A stretch of DNA of 64,000 bases. It comes from Nocardia africana NBRC 100379. GTDB taxonomy: Bacteria; Actinomycetota; Actinomycetes; Mycobacteriales; Mycobacteriaceae. A model generated the notes under the pieces. That model saw only the letters and a list, made by a program, of their open reading frames with translations. It was not told the DNA's origin and made no database searches. The number at the start of each line of letters is the position of its first letter. Position 1 is the stretch's first letter. Positions 8,489 through 15,969 of the stretch are shown in pieces. Made by a program: the position numbers and the translations under genes. Location of the stretch: assembly GCF_001612635.1 (NCBI RefSeq), contig NZ_BDAV01000006.1, positions 434,001 through 498,000 of the forward strand. Direction: 5' to 3'.

Positions 8489-9571
8489 TCATCCTTGCTG
8501 TGGGGCCGAAAAACGTTCGTGTCCCCGGCTTTCGACGAGAAGGGATCCGCCGAACACATCCAGGGCGGAAGCCAGGAACCGGGCCACGCCGTCGGGAAAG
8601 CGGCACGCACCTCGCCCCGGAACCCGAGTGAGCCTGCGGAGGAGACGCTCGGCGGTCTCGGCCGGGGCACGCCGCTCGAGCAGGTCGCTCAGATCGTCAC
8701 GCAGCGCGGGCAGTCCGAACATGCACGGGCCGCACTGGCCGGCGGATTCTCCTGCCGCATAGGTCAGCGCGGACAGCACCACCTGCCACGGTTCCCTGCC
8801 GACGGCGAGAACACGAAACGCGCCGACGCCGGTCCCGATTCCGAACGGCGCCAAGCCTGATCCCGACCACAGCGTATGTCGCGCCTCGGCGGGCAGGAAC
8901 CCGCCGCTCAGACCGTTCACCCACAGCGCCTGCGGGACGGTGGTGAAACCGCCTGCGCGATCGATGATTTCGGAGAGGGGCAGCCCGGCCTCCGCGGCAT
9001 GGACTCCGGGGTTGCGGACGCCGTCGGCAACGGTCACCAACCGCGGGCCGGGCTCGTCGGGCGTGCCGTAGGAACGGAACCAGCCCGGACCGTATTCGGC
9101 GATCTGCTGAATCCGCCACACCGTTTCGACGTTGAGTACCAGCGTCGGTGCCAGCCGCCGCCCACGCGGGTCCCGTCCGCCGACGGTGATGGGCTCGAAC
9201 CGCATCACCGGTCGCGCCGGACCACCGTGCGCCAGCCGGACCAGCGCCGACTCCTCCGACGACACGTACCGCCGGGGGACGGCGAGGGTGTCCACGCCGG
9301 CCGCCTCCAGACGGGCCAGCGTCTCGGAACCGCGATGCGCGGCCACCCGCACGCGCTGCGTTGTGATGCGCCGGGCGCCGTCGAGCACTTCGGGGAGATG
9401 GTGCGCGACAACCCAGCCGTCCTTGGCCGAATTCAGTTCTCCGTCACACGCATTGACGATCAACTCCGCCCGGTGGCGGGCCGCGAGTTCGAGTTTGGTG
9501 GCGGTGGGAAAGTTCGCGCCGCCACGGCCGCGCAACCCGGCGGCCGTCAGCAGGTCCGGCAGCCCGGTCAC
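8489..9571 (-). CDS. NuoF-like (complex I 51 kDa) FMN/Fe-S protein
   Basis: 360 residues related to the NADH-binding subunit of complex I. The FMN-site glycine loop GRGGANFPTATK is at 15-26, SSEES at 104-108, the SLBB-like part around 180-250, and the Fe-S region at 275-325 (ESAGQCGPC, then GRGACRFPDG). Canonical NuoF has CxxCxxC plus a distant Cys; here the first position is Ala277 and only Cys280, Cys283 and Cys323 remain. The GTG start at 9571 overlaps the upstream stop as GTGA. No nuoE or nuoG lies nearby, so this is a stand-alone NuoF-like oxidoreductase, probably passing electrons between NAD(P)H or ferredoxin and the membrane cytochrome next to it. Confidence 0.85.
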   Translation of the reverse strand: MTGLPDLLTAAGLRGRGGANFPTATKLELAARHRAELIVNACDGELNSAKDGWVVAHHLPEVLDGARRITTQRVRVAAHRGSETLARLEAAGVDTLAVPRRYVSSEESALVRLAHGGPARPVMRFEPITVGGRDPRGRRLAPTLVLNVETVWRIQQIAEYGPGWFRSYGTPDEPGPRLVTVADGVRNPGVHAAEAGLPLSEIIDRAGGFTTVPQALWVNGLSGGFLPAEARHTLWSGSGLAPFGIGTGVGAFRVLAVGREPWQVVLSALTYAAGESAGQCGPCMFGLPALRDDLSDLLERRAPAETAERLLRRLTRVPGRGACRFPDGVARFLASALDVFGGSLLVESRGHERFSAPQQG

Positions 9572-10134
9572 GTCCACTCCTGAGCAGCGATGTCCGAGCG
9601 GCGATTCCGATCCGCGTCGGGAACGACCCACCGCCACGCGGCGCCGACCACCAGCGCCACACCGCAGCCGACGGTCACGGCGAGCAGCGCCGGATCCGCG
9701 GCCGAGGACATCGTCATTCCGTGGACGACCGCCAGCGGCGCCATCGCGTACCCGAGCAGGTGCACCGCACGCCACAGCCGAGCCGGCAACCGGTGGCGCA
9801 GCAGCGATGTCGCGACCACCGCCAGGACGATGTCCACGGCGAGGGTGCCCAGCGCGACCCACTGCCGCTGGTAGCCGGCCGTGCACGGCACCACCGTCGA
9901 CAGCCATCCGAGATCGACGTATGTGTCGACCGTCGCGGTGACGATGTGCGCGGCCAGGAAGACGATCAGGCCCAGGGCGAGTGTGCGATGCAGTCCCATC
10001 GCCACGGCCGATACGGCGAGCCGGGGCCGCACCCGCGCGGCCGTGAACATCCCGAGCAGCGCCACGAGAGTCAGCAGGACGAGAGTGACCACACCGGCGG
10101 CGCGCGAGACGTACCACAGCCACGGACTGGTCAT
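9568..10134 (-). CDS. Ferric reductase-like heme membrane protein
   Basis: 188 residues with about five or six membrane spans. Histidines are placed inside the helices (LHRTLA, AAHIVT, AVHLLG, VVHGMT), as expected for bis-His heme b coordination in the ferric-reductase/YedZ fold. The ATG at 10134 overlaps the apbE stop as ATGA. A soluble FAD/NAD domain is absent, so electrons must come from a separate protein; the NuoF-like flavoprotein and ferredoxin encoded directly after it are the obvious candidates. Fold assignment is by reading the pattern. Confidence 0.78.
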   Translation of the reverse strand: MTSPWLWYVSRAAGVVTLVLLTLVALLGMFTAARVRPRLAVSAVAMGLHRTLALGLIVFLAAHIVTATVDTYVDLGWLSTVVPCTAGYQRQWVALGTLAVDIVLAVVATSLLRHRLPARLWRAVHLLGYAMAPLAVVHGMTMSSAADPALLAVTVGCGVALVVGAAWRWVVPDADRNRRSDIAAQEWT

Positions 10135-11108
10135 GACACGTGCCGCTTCCGCGCCGCGGCCGGGACGGGCCACCCCGGAGTCGTCACCACCTCGTGGTCG
10201 ACCGTCATCAGGCAGGCGGGCACGCCGCGATCGGTCAGCCAGCGCGGCGCCTGGTCGTCGAGGATGATCGCGGCCGTCGAGGCCGCATTCGCCTGCACCG
10301 CATCGGGTCCCGCGCAGGTGACCTGTGCCCACCGCGTCCGGGCGGACCGGCCGGTGCGCGGGTCGATGATGTGGTGCCGGCGGATGCCGCCGCGCGTCCA
10401 CGTGCGCAGTCGTGTCGACGAGGTCGCGAACGCCTGCCCGGTCGAGGTGACGACCTGCACCACGACGTCGTTCCAGTCCCGCACGCCGATGGACCAGCCC
10501 TGCGGCGGGACCGCGCCCGCCACGGCGATATCGCCGCCCAGATTCACCAGATAGCCGCCGGGCCCGGTCGCGCCCAGCTCGGCGGCGATCGTGTCCGCCG
10601 CCCACGCCTTCGCACTCGCGCCCAGATCCAATGCGGTTCCCGCGGACAGCGTCACCTCCCTCTGTTGCTCGTCGAAAAACATGTGCCGCAACGGAATCGA
10701 GCCCCGATCGAGCACGGCCGCGCCCACGTCGCCGCGGGCGCGCACCACATCCAGGTCGTCGTCGTAACCGCAGGCGATCAGCGCCGCCCCCAGGGAGGCA
10801 GAGACCAGCCCCGAGGTCAGGCGCTGGGTGCGCATCGCCGCCCGCAGGCAGGACCCGAGGGTCACGCCGACCGGGATGCGCACGTGCTCCGACCGGTCCC
10901 GGCGCGCCTCGGCGCTGCGCGCATTGATCACGGCGAGTTCGGAATCCGCGCGAAAGCGTGAGGCGGCACGATCGAGTTCGTCCAGCCGCGCGCGGACCAG
11001 ACCGGCCGCGCGCGCCAGCTCCCGGGCATCGGTGCAGACCACCGCCACCGATGTTCCGATCGCCGGAAACGTCTCCGAGGCCGCCGCCGCGCCTCGTGAG
11101 GTGCTCAT
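10131..11108 (-). CDS. apbE: FAD:protein FMN transferase (ApbE)
   Basis: 325 residues. ApbE hallmarks: an internal DLGASAKAWAAD region (the family's DLGGIAKGYAVD), NLGGDI, and HIIDPRTGRSA toward the C-terminus. The enzyme attaches FMN from FAD to a Thr or Ser of a target protein by a phosphoester bond, using Mg2+. The ATG at 11108 overlaps the previous stop as ATGA. No classical FMN-binding target domain is encoded in the cluster, so the acceptor is unknown and may be elsewhere. No signal peptide is obvious, although many ApbE proteins are exported. Confidence 0.9.
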   Translation of the reverse strand: MSTSRGAAAASETFPAIGTSVAVVCTDARELARAAGLVRARLDELDRAASRFRADSELAVINARSAEARRDRSEHVRIPVGVTLGSCLRAAMRTQRLTSGLVSASLGAALIACGYDDDLDVVRARGDVGAAVLDRGSIPLRHMFFDEQQREVTLSAGTALDLGASAKAWAADTIAAELGATGPGGYLVNLGGDIAVAGAVPPQGWSIGVRDWNDVVVQVVTSTGQAFATSSTRLRTWTRGGIRRHHIIDPRTGRSARTRWAQVTCAGPDAVQANAASTAAIILDDQAPRWLTDRGVPACLMTVDHEVVTTPGWPVPAAARKRHVS

Positions 11109-11407
11109 GACCCGGCGGTGTGCTCGTGCGGATCGCGGTCGGAATCCCGCACCGGCGGCGTGGGCGTCCACTCCCCCGGCCGGCCGCTTTCCGGTTGTGG
11201 TGCAGGAGAAGTCGGCGACGAGACCGGATCGGTCGTCCGCACGTCGACGGGCACGCGCTCCACGGTTCCCGGGTGTTTCGCCGCATGGCCGATGGTGCCG
11301 CCCTGTGCCGCCAGTTCCACGGCGAGTCCACCGACCGCGACCGTCGCGGCGACGAATATCCCGGTTGCGCCGCGCCGGATTCGCGAGAGATTCGGGTTCG
11401 TTGTCAT
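11105..11407 (-). CDS. Small membrane-anchored Pro/Ser-rich protein
   Basis: 100 residues, ATG at 11407 with a textbook ribosome site (AAGGAG, eight bases upstream). One hydrophobic segment (about residues 13-34) is followed by a hydrophilic, Pro/Ser/Asp-rich tail, so it is either a signal-anchored or a secreted protein with a disordered outer part. It is coupled to apbE (ATGA overlap) and lies 50 bases after lcp with no clear hairpin between. I do not recognise the family. Being first in the redox cluster, it may be an extracytoplasmic partner or scaffold (inference). Confidence 0.7.
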   Translation of the reverse strand: MTTNPNLSRIRRGATGIFVAATVAVGGLAVELAAQGGTIGHAAKHPGTVERVPVDVRTTDPVSSPTSPAPQPESGRPGEWTPTPPVRDSDRDPHEHTAGS

Positions 11408-11457
11408 CTCTGTTCTCCTTCGCCTCTGGTACCGCTGTCGCTCGCGAACTCGGCGAA

Positions 11458-12681
11458 TCACCGGTTGGTCTGCGGGATTTCGATGCTGAGCGGCATCCGC
11501 AGTTCGGCCATGTACCACAGCACGAACTGCCGCAGGAATTCGTCGAACAGCCAGGTCGCGTCCGCGGTCGGCGGGATCACGCCCATCACGCCCTCGCGCA
11601 CGGCGACGAACGGGCCCCAACTGAACTTCAGCAACGGATCCCACACCGGTTCGCGCGCGATCCGCAGATCGTCGGCGATCTTGTCGCCCAGGATGAATCG
11701 GGTGAACGCCCCCAGAATGGGCTTGCTGAGCAGTGTCAGATCGAGGTCGAAGCCCAGGTCCATGAGGTTGTGCGCGAGCTCGATCCCCTCCGGCGTCGCC
11801 TCGATGATCGGGTCCAGTTGCTGCTCGGCCTGGGCGTCGGCCTGTTCCCAGGTCGCGGGAATGTACTCGTCGCGGATGCCGAGGAAGTGGCCCGCCAGCT
11901 GCCAGGTATGCAGGTAGCCCTCCGATTCGACCTGCGGGATCTGCAGATTCCAGGCCCGGAAGGTGCGCATGATGGTCGTGGCGAGGCTGTGCCAGGTGAC
12001 CATCGTGTCGTCCTGGCTGATCGGGATGTGTTCGGCCGGCCAATGCGGCGACTGTGGCAGCAGATGCCGGACCGCGGCATGAATGATGCGGGTCTTGACG
12101 CAGGTCACGATCATCTCGCCGCCCGGCTGGTAGGCGTTGACCGTGCCGATGTCGTAGCCGAATTTCGCGGTCTTGGCGATGCGGTCCTTCAGGTGCGAGC
12201 CGCCGCGCGAGTAGTAGACCGCGCGCGCCTCGTGCGGAATGACGTTCGCCATCATCCCGCTGGCGAAGGCGTAGAGCACGCCCAGATACGTTCCCCGCTT
12301 CTTGTTGAATTCGAAGCCGGCCGCCATCTTGGCCTCGTCCGCCCAGGACGGCAGCTGCCGCGCGTATTCCATGAAGTCGCGCATATTCTTCGGCAGCCCG
12401 TCCGGGATGGGCTGCTCGTTACGCACCCAGGTGCGGAGCAGATTGTTGATCCGCGGAATGTCCTCGTGGTCCATGACGTCGGCGATCACCGGATCGGCCT
12501 CCGGATCCCACACGGTCAGCGGGTCCGCCCCGCCGCCGCCGCCGACCACGGAACCGTTCGGCGACCACGTCCACGGATCCGCGCGCGCCGTCCGCGCGCC
12601 GAGTGCGAGCGCCCCCGCCGCACCGAGTAATCCACCGCCTGCTCGCAGGGCGTCACGCCTGCTGAGACCCAGTCCGTCCAT
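11458..12681 (-). CDS. lcp: Latex clearing protein (rubber oxygenase), Tat-exported
   Basis: 407 residues. The ATG at 12681 has an AGAGGGA ribosome site about eight bases upstream. A Tat signal is visible (SRRDAL at 7-12, hydrophobic core 18-33, ADP after). The body is an MpaB/DUF2236-type globin-like heme oxygenase. The residues described as essential in Streptomyces Lcp K30 (E148, R164, K167, T168 and heme ligand H198) are all present at a constant +3 offset: Glu151, Arg167, Lys170, Thr171, His201. Lcp is an extracellular b-type heme dioxygenase that cuts cis-1,4-polyisoprene into oligo-isoprenoid ketoaldehydes. A TetR gene diverges upstream, as reported for lcp loci. Confidence 0.9.
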   Translation of the reverse strand: MDGLGLSRRDALRAGGGLLGAAGALALGARTARADPWTWSPNGSVVGGGGGADPLTVWDPEADPVIADVMDHEDIPRINNLLRTWVRNEQPIPDGLPKNMRDFMEYARQLPSWADEAKMAAGFEFNKKRGTYLGVLYAFASGMMANVIPHEARAVYYSRGGSHLKDRIAKTAKFGYDIGTVNAYQPGGEMIVTCVKTRIIHAAVRHLLPQSPHWPAEHIPISQDDTMVTWHSLATTIMRTFRAWNLQIPQVESEGYLHTWQLAGHFLGIRDEYIPATWEQADAQAEQQLDPIIEATPEGIELAHNLMDLGFDLDLTLLSKPILGAFTRFILGDKIADDLRIAREPVWDPLLKFSWGPFVAVREGVMGVIPPTADATWLFDEFLRQFVLWYMAELRMPLSIEIPQTNR

Positions 12682-12708
12682 GCTATTGTCCCTCTTCATC
12701 GAGAAACA

Positions 12709-12743
12709 GATACAGAGATACAAACTCTGTATCCGAGTATCTC
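12709..12743. promoter_or_regulatory. Probable TetR operator between lcp and tetR
   Basis: Two interlocking inverted repeats in the divergent intergenic space: ATACAGAG (12710-12717) with CTCTGTAT (12725-12732), and GAGATAC (12715-12721) with GTATCTC (12737-12743). The site lies 28-62 bases upstream of the lcp start, where a repressor would block its promoter, and also upstream of tetR, so autoregulation is likely. Confidence 0.65.
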
Positions 12744-12818
12744 GATGAGACCACACCGTGGCCGCGATCACAAGAAGTTGTCAGGATTTTCGAAACGAAG
12801 CGCGCGTGAGAGGACACC

Positions 12819-13523
12819 GTGAAGCTTGGATCACCGCCCTCGAAGGGTTCAGGGAACGGCACGTCACCACTCGAACGCGCCTATACGGACGCGGTCGACC
12901 GTGTCGACGAGGGCGACGACATCCGCTCGCGCATCCTCGACGCGGCGGTCGAACAGTTCGGCGCCCTCGGCGTTCGCCGCTCGACGATGGATGACGTGGC
13001 CCGGCGGGCGAACGTCTCCCGCATCACCGTCTACCGCCGGTTCGCGACGAAGGACGCCCTGGTCGAGCAGGTGATCGTGCGCGAATACCGGCGCTGGTTC
13101 GACCAGTTCCTGGTCGACATCCGGCATGCGCGGACCGCCGCCGACCGGGTCGTGCTGGGTTTCGTCAGCTCCTTGCGGGCGATTCGCGAGAACCCGATCA
13201 TCGGCGGCCTGCTCGCCGCCGAACCCGACATGCTCGTCGGATCGATGATCGGCGATCAGGGACACACCGTCGCCATGGTGCGCCGGTTCGTGGCCGACCA
13301 ACTCCGCCGCGAGCAGCGCGCCGGCCAGGTAGCGCAGGAGGTCGACGTCGATCTGGTGGCCGAGTTGATGGTCCGGATCTCCGCCTCCTATCTGGCGGTG
13401 CCGAGCCAGGTCATCGACCTCGACGACGATGAGCAGGTAGCGGCCCTGGCCAGGCACTATCTCGTGCCGATGCTCGAGCCGCCCCGCGACTCCGGCGCGA
13501 ACACGCCCGCTACTGGGCGCTGA
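12819..13523 (+). CDS. TetR-family regulator, probable LcpR-type repressor
   Basis: 234 residues, GTG at 12819 with GAGAGGA upstream. The N-terminal TetR HTH lies at about residues 35-85 (SRITVYRRFATKDAL recognition helix) after an unstructured extension of about 30 residues. The ligand-binding domain at 90-225 has no close signature I can name. It diverges from lcp, and TetR-type regulators of lcp (LcpR) are known in Gordonia and Streptomyces, so control of lcp and perhaps of the redox genes behind it is the likely job. A palindromic site lies between the two genes. Confidence 0.82.
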   Translation: MKLGSPPSKGSGNGTSPLERAYTDAVDRVDEGDDIRSRILDAAVEQFGALGVRRSTMDDVARRANVSRITVYRRFATKDALVEQVIVREYRRWFDQFLVDIRHARTAADRVVLGFVSSLRAIRENPIIGGLLAAEPDMLVGSMIGDQGHTVAMVRRFVADQLRREQRAGQVAQEVDVDLVAELMVRISASYLAVPSQVIDLDDDEQVAALARHYLVPMLEPPRDSGANTPATGR

Positions 13524-13948
13524 TTCCCGCGGAGCCGAGATCGAGCCGATTGAGCAGATTCTGAATCAGGACATAGGGGTTCGTCATCGAAGCGTCCGTC
13601 TCCACGGTGAGAGGGCGGCTGCCGCGAGCAGTGCGAGCCCAACGACTGGACTCGCCTCTCGGCAGCACAGAATGTTTATTAACATACATAACTCTTCCCA
13701 GGACTGTCTACGTTTTCAGAGAAGAATGGTAAGCAACTTATAAGCGGTGCGGAAGCTGTCGAGAGGCGGCTGAGAGCTGGCCGGGGACAGCAGGCGAGCG
13801 GGCGCGGTCAACACACCCCGAGGCAGCCGAGCAACCGGCGCGCGACCGCGGGAGTCGTCGGCGATACAGAGGATCAGCAGAGCCGGGCACAACGCCCGCA
13901 ACGAATGAAATCGACAGGCGCCGTAGAGGTTCCAGCCCCCGGAAACGA
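13524..13948. other. Intergenic region without a clear gene
   Basis: About 425 bases between the TetR gene and the tRNA terminator. It has an unusually AT-rich patch at 13669-13700 in an otherwise GC-rich window. A short minus-strand reading frame ends at 13510 and can start at ATG 13587 (25 residues, ending NRLDLGSAGISAQ) or GTG 13668 (52 residues). Codon use in the last 25 codons is plausible but no ribosome site is well placed, so it is not called as a gene. Confidence 0.4.
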
Positions 13949-13985
13949 CTGTGGGCCGGGATGGAAATTCCATCCCGGCCCACAG
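13949..13985 (-). terminator. Hairpin terminator of tRNA-Ala
   Basis: A perfect inverted repeat of 18 bases per arm (13949-13966 and 13968-13985) just downstream of the tRNA on the minus strand. There is no U-run after it, which is common for actinobacterial terminators. Confidence 0.8.
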
Positions 13986-13990
13986 ATGAG

Positions 13991-14063
13991 TGGAGCTAAG
14001 GGGACTCGAACCCCTGACCCCCACACTGCCAGTGTGGTGCGCTACCAGCTGCGCCATAGCCCC
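13991..14063 (-). tRNA. tRNA-Ala (GGC)
   Basis: 73-nt cloverleaf on the minus strand: acceptor GGGGCTA/TAGCTCC with one G-U pair, D arm with GCGC, anticodon arm CACAC-TGGCAGT-GTG with GGC at 14028-14030, T arm GGGGTTCGAGTCCCC. Discriminator A; CCA is not encoded. It decodes GCC/GCU alanine codons. A strong hairpin follows. Confidence 0.95.
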
Positions 14064-14155
14064 AGGTTTTCGCACCTCGGGGGTGTTCCCCGCGTGCTTG
14101 AAAGAAGTTACACCACCTGGAGTCGGCGTACCAAATCGCCTGCATACGGGGGTGG

Positions 14156-14171
14156 TGGAACACACGTTCGA
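14156..14171. promoter_or_regulatory. LexA (SOS) box, upstream copy
   Basis: TGGAACACACGTTCGA differs at one position from the mycobacterial SOS consensus TCGAAC-N4-GTTCGA. It lies 25 bases upstream of a second, perfect copy and in front of the DUF222/HNH gene. Confidence 0.65.
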
Positions 14172-14180
14172 ACGATAGAC

Positions 14181-14196
14181 TCGAACACATGTTCGA
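14181..14196. promoter_or_regulatory. LexA (SOS) box, perfect match
   Basis: TCGAACACATGTTCGA matches the mycobacterial SOS box TCGAAC-N4-GTTCGA exactly. It covers the annotated ATG at 14189, so a bound LexA repressor would block transcription or the true start is the ATG at 14216. Confidence 0.8.
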
Positions 14197-15592
14197 TGGC
14201 AGAGAGCTTCAGACGATGAGCGACGAGGGGCTGGTCGATGCGCTGCGACGGGCACATGGGGCGGCGGCCTTCGCACAGGCGGCGGAGGTGCGAGCGGTGC
14301 GGGAGTTGTATCGGCGGCATCGCGCCGGCAACGCCGCACCCGGGCCGGGCGGGATCAGAGCGGGAGAGTTCGCCGCGGCGGAGGTCTCGATGGCGGTCCA
14401 GGTATCCGAGCAGGTCGCGGCCGCGCTGATCGACATCGGGCTGGCGCTGGACACCTTGCCGCATACTCGGGAGGCGTTCGGCTCGGGCCGCATCGATCTG
14501 TCACGGGTGCAGGTGATCGTCGACAACGTCCGCGGACTGTCCGGCGATCTGCTGGCCGATCTGGAAGTTCCGCTGGTCGAGGCCGCCGCACGAACCACAC
14601 CGGCGCGGCTACGACAGACCGCGCGTCGCTGGTTGAGCCGGCTCGACGGCACGGGTGAGCAGCGGCGGCGGGAACAGCGCGAGGACTGCCGCGATATCCG
14701 CCTGACCGCGGTCCAGGACGGCGCCGCGGTCGTGGCCGGACTCCTGCCCGCGGACGGGGCCGAAACGGTCGCGATGCGCCTGCGGGACATGGCATACGAG
14801 GTGTGCCCCGAGGATCCGCGCACCATGCCGCAACGCCGCGCCGACGCGCTCGTCGCCCTCGCCGAGGGGGCGGAGCGACTCGACTGCGCCTGCGGACGCG
14901 GAAATCGCTGCACCGCAACAGTTCCCGAGCCACCCGCGTCGGATGCACCACGCACGGGCGGCCGTGCCAGGACTCGCCGCCCGCTGATCCAGGTCGGCGT
15001 CAGCGCCGAAGCCTTGAGCGGGGACAGCGAGGAGCCCGCCTATCTGGCCGGCTACGGGCCCATCGACGCGGAGCTTGCGCGGCGGATCGCCGAACGGGGC
15101 GAATCGGTCACCGTGACCGAATCCTTCGCCCGGATCGACGGCCTGTGCGCATTCCCCGGCTGCGTCATGGCCGCCGTGACAACAGACTTGCCCGTACCGG
15201 AGGGGAGCACGGGCAATGCCGATGTGTGCGCGAGTTCGCCGAGCAGACAACGGTTTACGTTGTGTTCCCATCATTCCCGCTTGGCGCTGCTCACCGTGCA
15301 GCACCGGAACCGATGGGAGGTGCGCCGGCTCGATGCGGACCGGGTGCAGTGGACGAGTCCGACCGGCGACGTGCACACCACGGTCGACGAGGTGGCTCGC
15401 TGCCTGTTCCCACACCGGGATATGGAAACGCCGACGGTACGCTCCGGCCCGGTATCCACATCCGTTGTGGCATGGCCTGTTTCGACACTGGACCCGGCCT
15501 ATCCGATCGCGGATCACTCCCTGGTACATCGACGACTCGCCGAGGGCACTCCGGAGGATTGCCTGCTGATCGGTGAAAGTTACCGCCGCTGA
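14189..15592 (+). CDS. DUF222 / degenerate HNH protein (13E12-like)
   Basis: 467 residues from ATG 14189 (458 from ATG 14216, which has a GAGAG sequence upstream and avoids the SOS box). The N-terminal two thirds resemble DUF222, the domain of the mycobacterial 13E12 repeat family. The C-terminus has the remains of an HNH nuclease: CAFPGC, then LCSHHSRLAL, but the usual central Asp-His of HNH is not seen, so nuclease activity is doubtful. Two LexA boxes precede it, so DNA-damage induction is expected; LexA control has been reported for some M. tuberculosis 13E12 genes. Location beside a tRNA gene hints at mobile origin. Confidence 0.8.
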   Translation: MFDGRELQTMSDEGLVDALRRAHGAAAFAQAAEVRAVRELYRRHRAGNAAPGPGGIRAGEFAAAEVSMAVQVSEQVAAALIDIGLALDTLPHTREAFGSGRIDLSRVQVIVDNVRGLSGDLLADLEVPLVEAAARTTPARLRQTARRWLSRLDGTGEQRRREQREDCRDIRLTAVQDGAAVVAGLLPADGAETVAMRLRDMAYEVCPEDPRTMPQRRADALVALAEGAERLDCACGRGNRCTATVPEPPASDAPRTGGRARTRRPLIQVGVSAEALSGDSEEPAYLAGYGPIDAELARRIAERGESVTVTESFARIDGLCAFPGCVMAAVTTDLPVPEGSTGNADVCASSPSRQRFTLCSHHSRLALLTVQHRNRWEVRRLDADRVQWTSPTGDVHTTVDEVARCLFPHRDMETPTVRSGPVSTSVVAWPVSTLDPAYPIADHSLVHRRLAEGTPEDCLLIGESYRR

Positions 15593-15647
15593 ACAGCTTT
15601 CGTTCTACTACTTCCCACCACAGTGATCGGAGGACACCGCGAACACC

Positions 15648-15881
15648 ATGACTTGCCAGGATCGTCCACCCGCGCCGACCGTGATCGACGCCGGTGTGGA
15701 ACGGGAACGGATCGCCGCGCTCGAGAAGTTGCGGCTCCGGCTGGAATCCGAACTCGACCGGACGGCCGCGGGCACCGGATATGCCGCCATGGCAGGGCAA
15801 TTGCGTGACACCGTGAACGCGATCGCGGACGCGCGCAATCGTATCTACGAGGTGCTGCTCGGCGACGACGAGATCTATTGA
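15648..15881 (+). CDS. Small coiled-coil protein, unknown
   Basis: 77 residues, Glu/Arg/Leu-rich helices (RIAALEKLRLRLESEL, then LRDTVNAIADARNRIYEVLL). A GGAGGA ribosome site lies 13 bases before the ATG. It is 55 bases downstream of the DUF222/HNH gene on the same strand, with a terminator after it, so the two may form an operon. The layout (HNH followed by a short helical protein with a paired-helix pattern) recalls small-terminase-like proteins of actinophages, but this is a weak resemblance. No domain recognised. Confidence 0.55.
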   Translation: MTCQDRPPAPTVIDAGVERERIAALEKLRLRLESELDRTAAGTGYAAMAGQLRDTVNAIADARNRIYEVLLGDDEIY

Positions 15882-15898
15882 CCGCCGGTACTACGACT

Positions 15899-15933
15899 CC
15901 GGCCCGGGCGGTTGGGGATACCGTCCGGGCCGG
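15899..15933. terminator. Bidirectional hairpin terminator
   Basis: Inverted repeat with core CCGGCCCGG (15899-15907) and CCGGGCCGG (15925-15933), extended inward to about 14 pairs with one G-U, loop of about seven bases. It lies between the convergent 77-residue gene and the DsbA-like gene. Confidence 0.65.
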
Positions 15934-15969
15934 GGCCTCGAGGAGCGCGACATCGCCGCGCGGCGGCGA

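Noticed and set aside
8489..10123. 544-residue version of the NuoF-like protein
   Set aside because: The extra N-terminus lies inside the ferric-reductase gene; GTG 9571 overlaps its stop and begins the conserved flavin motif.
11105..11407. RGAT in the small membrane protein as an ApbE flavinylation site
   Set aside because: The GAT is before the membrane span and lacks the Dxx(S/T)GAT context and FMN-binding domain.
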